A program made the position numbers and the translations under genes. A stretch of DNA of 64,000 bases from Bradyrhizobium sp. JYMT SZCCT0180. GTDB lineage: Bacteria; Pseudomonadota; Alphaproteobacteria; Rhizobiales; Xanthobacteraceae. The notes beneath the pieces were generated by a model. That model had not been told where the DNA came from. It saw only the letters and a program-made list of their open reading frames with translations, and did not search any database. The stretch lies in assembly GCF_018130165.1 (NCBI RefSeq), contig NZ_JAFCLZ010000011.1:186001-250000 (forward strand). Direction: 5' to 3'. This document shows positions 24,146-31,311 of the stretch, in pieces; the first letter of the stretch is position 1, and every line of letters begins with the position of its first letter.

Positions 24146-25576
24146 CTACCGCACATCCTTCGGCGGCTTGCTTCCTCTTAGCGGAGGCACGCGAGCCGGC
24201 GCGGGCCGAGCCGGCTGACCTTGCCGCACCACACCGGGCGCAGCCTGCAAACCGCCGGGCCGCAGGCCTTGCCGGAAGCCCGGTTGCTGAACGCCCTGTT
24301 GTTGACCGCCGGGCTGCTGGACGCGCTGCGGCCCACCAGCTTGCGAAGGTGCACCGGTTTGCGCGGGCGCGCCCGGTCGTCCGGCCGTCGCCGGTTGTTG
24401 CGGCTGACCGGGTCGAGGCGGCAAGCCGGTCTCTCGCGGCGAACCTGATGGCGTCGATCCCGGCCTCTGCAATTGCTGACCCTGCCGGTTAGGCGAGCCC
24501 GGTTGCTGCAGCTGTTGCGGCTGGCCCGGCCGGTTCTGCAATTGTCGTTGCCCGGGACGGATCTGCTGACCCGGCTGCTGCTGTTGTCCGGGACGGTTCT
24601 GCAGACCGGGCTGTTGCTGTCCCGGACGGTTTGGCAGGCCCGGTTGCTGGCCGGTGCGGTTCTGTCCCGGCAATCCGTTTTGCTGCGGTCCGCGGCGCGG
24701 TGCGTTGCCACGATTGAAGCCGGGGTTGGCGCGGCGGAAGTCGCGCTGCTCGTTGAAGACGCGGCGGCCGAGATTTTGCGTCGAGTGCACCTGGCGCACA
24801 AAACCCTGATCGCGCAGCACCTGCTGCGGCGAAATCGTCAGCGGCACCGCGGCAAAGCGCATGCCGCCGCTGCCTGGGCGAATCGTAAAGCCGCTGGAGC
24901 CCTGGCTAAGGAAACCCAGCCGCGCGCCGGCGCGGTCGTTGACCTCGATGCGTCCGACCCTGCCGTCGGCGTCGGGATAGAGTTTGATGGCGACGTTGTT
25001 CGGGCTGTTGGCGGCCGCACCTTCCGGCACCTCGACGAGGCCGGTGGTGCCGCGAATGCCCAGCGTTGCGGTCGGCGTGGTGATTTTCATGTCGCCGGTC
25101 TTGGCGACGGCGGCGGCGACGAAGGCAACCGTGCCCTTGGCGACGTCGAACACGCCGGCATTTTGCTTGCCGCCATCCTCATAGACATAGCTGTCGATGG
25201 TGATCTGCGAATTCGCCCTGAGGTTAAAGGTGGTGGCGTCGCTGAAGGTGATGCCGAGCGAGGATTTTGCGCCGGTCTGCACGACGTCGTTCAAATAGAT
25301 GTCGTCCTTGACCTTGAGCGGTGTGGTCTCGTTGTTGCGGACCACGCTGGCGCTGCCGATCACGGTGGCGACATTGCCGATCGGCTCTTCCGCGGCCTGT
25401 TGTGCGTCGGCCGCGGGAGCCGCCGGATCGGGCGCGGCCTGTGCCGGCGCCGCAGGCGCAGGTTCGGCCTGCGCCGATCGTGCTGTGACGGAGGGGCCTG
25501 CGAAACCGTTCGTCGCGCCAACCAGCGTACCGCAAACCAACAGCAGAAGAAGCGCGAATCGCAACCGGCGCAGCAT
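24146..25576 (-). CDS. Exported FecR-domain protein with PGQ-rich tail
   Basis: 476 residues. The signal peptide (RRLRFALLLLLVCGTLVGAT) is followed by an Ala/Pro linker. The FecR-type beta domain (about 65-215) has GSASVVRNNETTPLKVKDDI, LGITFSDATTFNLRANSQIT and GIRGTTGLVEV, as in surface or periplasmic FecR/LysM-type proteins. Residues 290-475 are low-complexity Pro/Gly/Gln (PGQQQQPGQQIRPGQRQ), probably disordered and wall-spanning. There is no FecI sigma gene or TonB receptor nearby, so this is not a classical FecR anti-sigma factor. It probably ends in an envelope-binding region; the role is unknown. Confidence 0.82.
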   Translation of the reverse strand: MLRRLRFALLLLLVCGTLVGATNGFAGPSVTARSAQAEPAPAAPAQAAPDPAAPAADAQQAAEEPIGNVATVIGSASVVRNNETTPLKVKDDIYLNDVVQTGAKSSLGITFSDATTFNLRANSQITIDSYVYEDGGKQNAGVFDVAKGTVAFVAAAVAKTGDMKITTPTATLGIRGTTGLVEVPEGAAANSPNNVAIKLYPDADGRVGRIEVNDRAGARLGFLSQGSSGFTIRPGSGGMRFAAVPLTISPQQVLRDQGFVRQVHSTQNLGRRVFNEQRDFRRANPGFNRGNAPRRGPQQNGLPGQNRTGQQPGLPNRPGQQQPGLQNRPGQQQQPGQQIRPGQRQLQNRPGQPQQLQQPGSPNRQGQQLQRPGSTPSGSPRETGLPPRPGQPQQPATAGRPGAPAQTGAPSQAGGPQRVQQPGGQQQGVQQPGFRQGLRPGGLQAAPGVVRQGQPARPAPARVPPLRGSKPPKDVR

Positions 25577-25725
25577 CAAGGAGAGTTCCGGGAAATCAGG
25601 GCGGGAAACAGGGCAGCAAACCAGGGAGAGACGAGGGCGAGGAGCGGCGCCGCGATTTCAGCGCTGCCGGACTGAATGCAGGATGAACGTTTCCGCCTTG
25701 TTGTCATGGTCAGGCAAAACGGACA

Positions 25726-25760
25726 AGCGCCACGTCCGGCATTGCCGGGCATGGCGCTTT
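25726..25760 (-). terminator. Hairpin, probable terminator
   Basis: On the minus strand, AAGCGCCATGCCCGGCAATG followed by CCGGACGTGGCGCTT makes a strong stem. It lies 22 bp after the stop of the cysteine-rich gene. Only a weak T tract follows on that strand (CTTGTCC). Confidence 0.6.
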
Positions 25761-25782
25761 CTCAGCTTACATAGAGAGTTGA

Positions 25783-26103
25783 TCAGCCGCGCTTGTTCGG
25801 GGTCAGGTTCAGCGGCTTCGACGGCCTCGCCGACGGCGCGTAGCTGACGGGCGTGGCGGCCGGGGGCTCGTAACGGAACACGGCCTTGCAACCGTCGCTG
25901 AGCGACGCGCGCTGCCGGATCATGCAGGCGGTGACGCGATCGACATCGGGAATTTCCGCTCCGCACAGCCGCATCGCGTCGCCGGCGCACATCTGCTCCT
26001 GCTCTTGCGTATGGGCCTGGGAAACGGTCGTCAGCATCCCGAATGCAAGCGTGGCCGCGATCAGCAATTGGCAGTTGCGGATGGTGGAGCGTGCGAAAGC
26101 CAT
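25783..26103 (-). CDS. Small exported cysteine-rich protein
   Basis: 106 residues. The signal peptide spans about 11-31 (CQLLIAATLAFGMLTTVSQA). The mature part has four cysteines in a pattern resembling a single GLG1-type cysteine-rich repeat: QMCAGDAMRLCGAEIPDVDR followed by VTACMIRQRASLSDGCKAVF. The rest is Pro-rich. Such proteins are frequent in Bradyrhizobium with no assigned function. The upstream region has three TTCGTCGC repeats, which may place this gene in the same regulon as the L,D-transpeptidase and the gene at 34796. Confidence 0.78.
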   Translation of the reverse strand: MAFARSTIRNCQLLIAATLAFGMLTTVSQAHTQEQEQMCAGDAMRLCGAEIPDVDRVTACMIRQRASLSDGCKAVFRYEPPAATPVSYAPSARPSKPLNLTPNKRG

Positions 26104-26205
26104 GGAGTGTCCCTCTTGCAGGTTTGGTGAGTGGTGCGCCCGAGTTGCGCGCCGGGTGGCGCCTCGTTGGGCAAGAGAACTACGCGGGCTCGGTTTCGGG
26201 ATTTC

Positions 26206-26255
26206 TTCGTCGCGGGACCAAAACGGTTTCGTCGCGCGGAGAATTGTTTCGTCGC
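26206..26255 (-). promoter_or_regulatory. TTCGTCGC triple direct repeat
   Basis: TTCGTCGC at 26206-26213, 26228-26235 and 26248-26255, with starts 22 and 20 bp apart, about two helical turns each. It lies 103-152 bp before the cysteine-rich gene start. It looks like an activator array for a response regulator; identity unknown. Confidence 0.5.
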
Positions 26256-26294
26256 AGGTCGCGAGTAAGGAGTCGTTAACGAATGGAATCGCGA

Positions 26295-26327
26295 GAAAGG
26301 GCCCCGTGACGTGTCACGAGGCCCTTC
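26295..26327 (-). terminator. Intrinsic terminator of the DUF2147 gene
   Basis: Minus-strand stem AAGGGCCTCGTGAC / GTCACGGGGCCCTT followed by TCTCG, 21 bp after the stop codon. Confidence 0.75.
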
Positions 26328-26347
26328 ACGTCCAGTTCGAAGAAAGA

Positions 26348-27217
26348 TCAGCTCACGCGCTTCCAGGTCTGGCCGCCGCAGAACATGCCGCCGAAGGCGC
26401 AGCCCTGCACGCGGAGCGAGCCGTTGCTCTTCATCGACATCGTCGAGTCGTACTTGCGGCCGCTGTTGGGATCGTTGATCCGGCCGGCCCATTTCGAGCC
26501 CTGCGGCCGCATGTTGATCAGGATCTTTTCACCGGTCTTGACGGCATAGCCGCAGAGATTGTCGCCGCACTGCTCGATGCGCACATTGCCCTTGTTCTCT
26601 TCGGTGGCCCAGACGCCGATCGGCGAGTCCGGATCGAACGAGGGAGGCGCGTCGACCGGAGCCGGAGCGGGCGCTGCGTACCTGGCGGGAGGAGGCTCGG
26701 CAGCCGGAGGAGGGGCCGGTGGTGCGACGTCGGCCTGCGGAGGCGCGGCGGCATAGGTCGTCGGAGCCGGGGCCGGGGGAGGCGCGGGTGCCGCCGCCTG
26801 ATCAGGGGCCGGCGCGCGGTCCTGTCGCGGAGGCGGTGCTGCATAGTCATCATCGTTGTAGCGCTTGGCCTGGTAGCCCTTGTAACGGGACTTGCCGGCC
26901 GCCGGCGCGTAATCGTCATTGTACCGCCGGTCGTCGTTGTAGCGCTTGTCGTCGTTATAGCGCCGGTCGTCATCATAGCGTTTGGAATCGCTGATTTGGG
27001 GCCGTCCAGGAGCCGGTGCGACGTCGTCATCATCGTCGTCGCGGTTGGAATTGAGGCCCTTGAAGCCGGGTGCCGTGATGTTGATGCAGGACAGCGAGGC
27101 ACAGCCGCGCGGCGCATGGATGTGCACGCGCTGGCCTTCGATCTGGAACGAGAAGCCACCGGCATGGGCCGAGGTGGTGGCCAACAGCAGGGCTGCGAGG
27201 ATGTAGAGCTTCTTCAT
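26348..27217 (-). CDS. Exported DUF2147 protein (paralogue 1)
   Basis: 289 residues. Signal peptide (YILAALLLATTSAHA). Residues 18-60 carry an N-terminal conserved strand (FSFQIEGQRVHIHAPRGC). A repeat tract of RYDDD/RYNDD units (about 75-105) and a Pro/Ala-rich linker separate it from the C-terminal DUF2147 domain (about 200-289; GVWATEENKGNVRIEQCGDN, DSTMSMKSNGSLRVQGCAFG). The protein has a divergent paralogue sharing all four regions. DUF2147 binding partners are unknown; the domain is lipocalin-like and periplasmic. Confidence 0.83.
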   Translation of the reverse strand: MKKLYILAALLLATTSAHAGGFSFQIEGQRVHIHAPRGCASLSCINITAPGFKGLNSNRDDDDDDVAPAPGRPQISDSKRYDDDRRYNDDKRYNDDRRYNDDYAPAAGKSRYKGYQAKRYNDDDYAAPPPRQDRAPAPDQAAAPAPPPAPAPTTYAAAPPQADVAPPAPPPAAEPPPARYAAPAPAPVDAPPSFDPDSPIGVWATEENKGNVRIEQCGDNLCGYAVKTGEKILINMRPQGSKWAGRINDPNSGRKYDSTMSMKSNGSLRVQGCAFGGMFCGGQTWKRVS

Positions 27218-27291
27218 GAGAGCCTCCTGAGCGGCTTGAATTGGTTGGCGATGAACTTGCGCGGACCCTATGCCCGGCGGCGCGCGCCTTC

Positions 27292-27332
27292 TGTGACGTA
27301 GGTCACGGGGGAACCAGGTGACTCAAATCACA
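27292..27332. promoter_or_regulatory. Two CRP-like palindromes in a divergent promoter
   Basis: TGTGACGTAGGTCACG (27292-27307) and GGTGACTCAAATCACA (27317-27332). Both fit TGTGA-N6-TCACA with one mismatch each, with centres 25 bp apart. They sit between two divergent DUF2147 paralogues and could control both. A CRP/FNR-family regulator is inferred. Confidence 0.55.
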
Positions 27333-27384
27333 TCCGGGGAACCGCCCGCGGCCTAGCTTCGGCGCTTAATCCGGGAAGGGTCCG

Positions 27385-28314
27385 ATGAAGCGTTTCTGTT
27401 TTCTCGCCGCACTGATGCTGCTCAGTCCGTCCGCGTATGCCGGCGACTCGATTTCATTCGTGGTCGGCGGCCATCGCATCCAGATCGACGCGTCCAGATA
27501 TTGCCGTTCGACCTCCTGCGCCTCGGTTTCGATTTCGGGCACCTCGCGCAACCAAAGCCGTTATGACGACCGAGGTCGTTACAACGACCGGGATCGCTAT
27601 GACGACCGAGGTCGTTATGACGACCGTGATCGTTACAACGACGAGGATCGCTATCGCGATGATCGCAGGATCAGCGAGTCAACGAGGACATTGCCAACCG
27701 CACCGGCGGTCGTGCCGCCGCCGGTTCAATCCGTCGCCGCTCCGCCGCCGGCCGTGTACAGGCCGGCCGCCGCCGCCACGCAAATCGTGCCCGCGCCGCA
27801 GTCGCCCGCTCCGCCGGCAACACTCGCTGTTCCGCCCGCGCCACCGCCCCCACCACCTGCGCCACCGGTTGCGAAGCCGGCCGAGCCGGCGCGCCCGACG
27901 GCCGTGCCGCAGATTTCGCGTGTCTCGCATGATGTCGCCGACGATGCCGACACGCCTGTTGGAGACTGGCAGACCGAAGGCAAGGGATCGGTACGTATCG
28001 CCAAATGCGGCAACGCGCTTTGCGGCTACGTGCTCAATTCGTCGTCCAACGACAAGGGCGAGGCCGTCCTGATCAACATGAAGCCGAAAAGCGAGAAGCA
28101 GTGGACCGGCAGCGTCTACAGCCAGGCCAGCGGCGACACCTATTACGGCACCATGAATATGAAAGGCGAGAACACGCTGCGCGTCGAAGCCTGCGCGCTC
28201 GGCCGCTTCTACTGCTCCGGCAACAACTGGCGCCGGATCAACGCCAGGCCGACTACCACTACTGCGGAAAGCCTGATGTCGTCGCAGCGGACTGTTGCGG
28301 AGCCGCGCTCGTAA
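27385..28314 (+). CDS. Exported DUF2147 protein (paralogue 2)
   Basis: 309 residues. Signal peptide (CFLAALMLLSPSAYA), then ISFVVGGHRIQIDASRYCRS, equivalent to the other paralogue. Residues about 58-92 are hexapeptide repeats of RYDDRG/RYNDRD type (18-bp period in DNA). A Pro/Ala linker and a DUF2147 domain (about 215-295; GDWQTEGKGSVRIAKCGNAL, YYGTMNMKGENTLRVEACAL) follow. It is divergently transcribed from its paralogue across a 167-bp region holding two CRP-like palindromes. Confidence 0.83.
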   Translation: MKRFCFLAALMLLSPSAYAGDSISFVVGGHRIQIDASRYCRSTSCASVSISGTSRNQSRYDDRGRYNDRDRYDDRGRYDDRDRYNDEDRYRDDRRISESTRTLPTAPAVVPPPVQSVAAPPPAVYRPAAAATQIVPAPQSPAPPATLAVPPAPPPPPPAPPVAKPAEPARPTAVPQISRVSHDVADDADTPVGDWQTEGKGSVRIAKCGNALCGYVLNSSSNDKGEAVLINMKPKSEKQWTGSVYSQASGDTYYGTMNMKGENTLRVEACALGRFYCSGNNWRRINARPTTTTAESLMSSQRTVAEPRS

Positions 28315-28331
28315 TCATCACGCATGAAAAT

Positions 28332-28354
28332 GCCCGGTGGAGCGACCACCGGGC
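28332..28354. terminator. Hairpin between convergent genes
   Basis: GCCCGGTGG-AGCGA-CCACCGGGC, nine-bp arms. On the minus strand it is followed by ATTTTC. It may terminate both the DUF2147 gene and the 27-codon gene that faces it. Confidence 0.55.
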
Positions 28355-28393
28355 GAACAGTTTTCGATTGGCTTCACGCCTGGAAGGGGAAGC

Positions 28394-28477
28394 CTAGAAC
28401 ACGCCGATCACAATGGCGCCGACGAAGGCGAATGCGAGATACGCGGTTACAACGCTCAGTCTGCTGACCATGGTCAT
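28394..28477 (-). CDS. 27-residue membrane peptide
   Basis: 27 codons: MTMVSRLSVVTAYLAFAFVG then AIVIGVF. AAGGGG lies 7-12 nt before the ATG. Nearly the whole peptide is one hydrophobic helix with an Arg near the N-terminus. Very small single-TM proteins of this type are easily missed by annotation. It is separated from the extensin-like gene, which is divergent, by about 190 bp. Its role is unknown; it is a candidate small membrane regulator or subunit. Confidence 0.55.
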   Translation of the reverse strand: MTMVSRLSVVTAYLAFAFVGAIVIGVF

Positions 28478-28668
28478 GGGAATACCCCTTGGTTCACGTC
28501 GTGCCCGCTCATAACGCTCGACGCTAACAAAGCGTTCCCCGCCAAAACAAGTCAGCGTTGTTGCCCATCCCGACCTGTCCACAGCGGGCTGTTCCAGGCA
28601 ACATGGTAAATGATTCATGAAATCAACGTGTTGAAGACTTCTTAAATAAATTCGCCGAACGTGCGCGG

Positions 28669-29868
28669 ATGACGCGTGGAGTTCGTTTGTATCTCGTCGG
28701 CTCCTTCGTCCTTGTCTCCTTGGCGGGTTGCGGCCGCGGACTGTTTCAGTCCGCCGAGCGTGAACCGTGGCGGGCCGAGGCCGAGGTCGCATGCCTGAAG
28801 TCCGGAGCGGTCAAGGAGACCCCCGAACTGGTCCGGATTGAGCCGATTTCCGGTCCCGGCGCCTGTGGCGCGCAATTTCCGCTGAAAGTCGCAGCCCTCG
28901 GCGAGGGCAGCCCGAGTTTCGGTTTCGCCGACGAATTGCGGCCGCCCGGCACGATCGGCAACCAGCCGCGCTGGCCGGTCCGGCCGGCGCCTGCCGCGGC
29001 ACCGTCGCAGACCTATTCCGATCAGGCGCTGCGCCAGCCGAGCTATGGCGGGCCGTCCAACGGGCCGATCTCGCTGACCGCGCCGGGCGTGGCCCAGCAG
29101 GACGACGAAATCGATCTGCCGGCCGAAGGCGCGCCGCAATCGCGCGACCGGCGCGGCGGCTCTTATATGGCCGCGCCTTCCTATCCGCCGCGCGAGCGCT
29201 ACCCGGCATCCCCGAATTATTCGCAGGCGCCCGCCGCCGCGCCGCCGCGGCTCGGGCCAACGCTGGGCGATCCCGTCAACACGGTAGGGCCGGTCGCGAT
29301 CAAGCCGACCGCGACGCTGGCCTGTCCGATCGTCTCGGTGCTCGACCGCTGGCTCGCCGATTCGGTGCAGCCTGCCGCTCAGCGCTGGTTCGGCGTGCGC
29401 GTGGTCGAGATCAGGCAGATCTCCGCCTATTCCTGCCGCGGCATGAACGGCAATCCGAATTCGCATATTTCCGAACATGCTTTTGGCAACGCGCTCGATA
29501 TCGCCTCCTTTACGCTGGCCGATGGCAGGCGCGTGACGGTGAAGGGCGGCTGGCGCGGCATGCCGGAAGAGCAGGGCTTTCTGCGCGACGTGCAGGCGAG
29601 TGCCTGCCAGCAGTTCAACACCGTGCTGGCGCCGGGCTCCAACCGTCACCACGAAGACCATATCCACGTCGATCTGATGCGCCGCTCCAGCGGACGGGTG
29701 ATCTGCCAGCCGGCAGCGGTCTCCGGCGATCAGGTCGCGGGTAGGGCCGGAGGGCGCAGTCCCTACGCGTCATCGCGCGAGCCCTGGACGACGGGTTCGC
29801 TCGGCGGCAGGAGGGCGCACCGGCACTCAAGCAAGGTCAACGAAGAAGACGAATTCGACGGGCATTAG
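28669..29868 (+). CDS. Extensin-like lipoprotein (putative zinc peptidase fold)
   Basis: 399 residues. The lipobox LAGC places acylated Cys at residue 21. Central residues 100-190 are Pro-rich and disordered. The C-terminal extensin-like domain (about 205-345) has the zinc-type motif SHISEHAFGNALDIASF and NRHHEDHIHVDLM, equivalent to the HxxxxxxD...HxH of LAS/VanY carboxypeptidases, with GWRGMPEEQGFLRDVQ between. It may act on peptidoglycan cross-links as a D-Ala-D-Ala peptidase-like enzyme; activity is inferred from these motifs. It stands alone. Confidence 0.87.
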   Translation: MTRGVRLYLVGSFVLVSLAGCGRGLFQSAEREPWRAEAEVACLKSGAVKETPELVRIEPISGPGACGAQFPLKVAALGEGSPSFGFADELRPPGTIGNQPRWPVRPAPAAAPSQTYSDQALRQPSYGGPSNGPISLTAPGVAQQDDEIDLPAEGAPQSRDRRGGSYMAAPSYPPRERYPASPNYSQAPAAAPPRLGPTLGDPVNTVGPVAIKPTATLACPIVSVLDRWLADSVQPAAQRWFGVRVVEIRQISAYSCRGMNGNPNSHISEHAFGNALDIASFTLADGRRVTVKGGWRGMPEEQGFLRDVQASACQQFNTVLAPGSNRHHEDHIHVDLMRRSSGRVICQPAAVSGDQVAGRAGGRSPYASSREPWTTGSLGGRRAHRHSSKVNEEDEFDGH

Positions 29869-29924
29869 CCCTCCGCAGTCATCGTCGCGCGCGATGCGGG
29901 GGTTGGAAAAGCCGGACGGACGGC

Positions 29925-30392
29925 ATGAAAAAATCCATCACCATCTATGACGTGCTCGCCCAATATCCGGGGCCGGTGACGCTGTCCACGCCCAAGAGCG
30001 CCAGCGTGGTACCGGCTTTGCTCTTGGCATTGTTCTGCGTGTACGTCTTCTTTCAGGACGGTCCGCAGCACAAGGCGTTGGGGGTCGTGATCGGCGGATT
30101 CTCTCTGCTCTTCGCCCTCGTCAATTATTTCAGGGACTCGACGATCGAACTCAGTGCGTGGGGATTCACGACAATAGATTATGGAGGTGACCGGGTGAGA
30201 TGCGCGTGGCGTGCGGCCTCGGAATTCAATGTCTCCTTTGAACGTCCGCCATGCGTGATCTATTTGGACCGCAACCATGAAGACGACTTCTTCGGACCGC
30301 GGCGAAGTGTTGCGGTTCTCGGCCCTTTCAATATCCTGGAACTGGCCGCGCTGATGAATGCATGGCGCGATCGGGCGTTAGGCATTCAGTAG
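29925..30392 (+). CDS. Small membrane protein, PH-like
   Basis: 155 residues. Two TM helices near 29-47 (VVPALLLALFCVYVFF) and 55-70 (VVIGGFSLLFALVNYF). The remainder is a cytosolic domain with strands ELSAWGFTTIDYG, VRCAWRAASEFNVS and a terminal helix LAALMNAWRDRA, which has a PH-like look. It is separate from the extensin-like gene by 56 bp on the same strand. No family assignment is certain. Confidence 0.62.
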   Translation: MKKSITIYDVLAQYPGPVTLSTPKSASVVPALLLALFCVYVFFQDGPQHKALGVVIGGFSLLFALVNYFRDSTIELSAWGFTTIDYGGDRVRCAWRAASEFNVSFERPPCVIYLDRNHEDDFFGPRRSVAVLGPFNILELAALMNAWRDRALGIQ

Positions 30393-30402
30393 CCCTACAA
30401 CA

Positions 30403-31311
30403 TTACGTCCCCAGCTTCTCCAGCACATCCCGCACCACGCCTTCCAGGAGATCGAGCTTGTAGCCCGTCATCGGCAACGGCTTTGCGCCTGACATCGCAA
30501 GCTTGGCGGCCACTTCAATGTTCAACGCATTGGCCGCCTTGCCTTGCATGGCGCCTTCCGCCGCCTTCAGCCGCAGCGGCACCGGCGCGATGCCGCCGGC
30601 GGTGAGGCGGATGAACTGGAACACGCCGTCCTTGACGACCGCGCGGGCGCAGATCTCGACCAGCGGCCATTCCGCATAGGCGCGGCTGATCGCGCGCTTG
30701 TAGAATGCGCGCTCGCCTTCCAGGGGCTTGGGCAGTTCAATGCCGCGTATCATCTCGCCCGGCTGCAGCAAATTGTCGACGGTGCCGTTGGAGCCGTCGC
30801 CGAGCACGTCCGGTATCGACAGCCCGCTTCGCGTGTAGGTGATGATGGTCGCATCATAGGCCAGCAGCGCTGCCGCCATCGTGGAAGGGTGCGGCGCCAC
30901 GCAGGGGCCGAGATCGAAGGCGACATGATAGAGATGATTGCCATCGCGGGCCGGACAATCCGTGCCGCCCTTCTTCAGGCAGGCGATATGCGGATTCCGA
31001 AAATACCAGCAGCGCGAACGCTGCGCGATGTTGCCGCCGAGCGTTGCGAGGTGACGGATCTGCGGTGTTGCGAGGCCCTGCGCCGACGCCGCAATGCCGG
31101 GATAGGCGGCGGCGATGCCTCGATCGGCGGCGATCGCGGCGATGGTCGTGTAGGCGCCGATGCGCAGCGTGCCGTCGGCGCCCCAGTTCATGCCCGAGAT
31201 ATCAGACGCGGGCACGATATCCATCAGCGGGCCCTTCGAGACGCCGCTGCGGCGACGTTCGGAAAGGTCAGTGCCGGCGGCGCGGAATTCGGTCGTCATG
31301 GCCGGTGTCAT
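30403..31311 (-). CDS. FAD subunit of a molybdenum hydroxylase (PaoB/HcrB-like)
   Basis: 302 residues, slightly short at the N-terminus relative to the family. The FAD-binding region includes GLATPQIRHLATLGGNIAQR. Four cysteines (C101, C111, C119, C137 in RSRCWYFRNPHIACLKKGGT onward) match the pattern that holds the extra [4Fe-4S] cluster in PaoB and 4-hydroxybenzoyl-CoA reductase beta subunits. Its start overlaps the end of the Fe-S/Mo gene by 4 bp. The subunit would pass electrons from the Mo centre to an acceptor. The substrate is unknown. Confidence 0.86.
   Translation of the reverse strand: MTPAMTTEFRAAGTDLSERRRSGVSKGPLMDIVPASDISGMNWGADGTLRIGAYTTIAAIAADRGIAAAYPGIAASAQGLATPQIRHLATLGGNIAQRSRCWYFRNPHIACLKKGGTDCPARDGNHLYHVAFDLGPCVAPHPSTMAAALLAYDATIITYTRSGLSIPDVLGDGSNGTVDNLLQPGEMIRGIELPKPLEGERAFYKRAISRAYAEWPLVEICARAVVKDGVFQFIRLTAGGIAPVPLRLKAAEGAMQGKAANALNIEVAAKLAMSGAKPLPMTGYKLDLLEGVVRDVLEKLGT

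Noticed and set aside
24146..24900. PGQ-coding repeats seen as a possible CRISPR or satellite array
   Set aside because: They are irregular, in frame with the FecR-domain protein and lack fixed repeat/spacer lengths.
27559..27660. 18-bp period repeat viewed as a possible regulatory array
   Set aside because: It lies in frame inside the DUF2147 gene and encodes RYDDRG-type hexapeptides.
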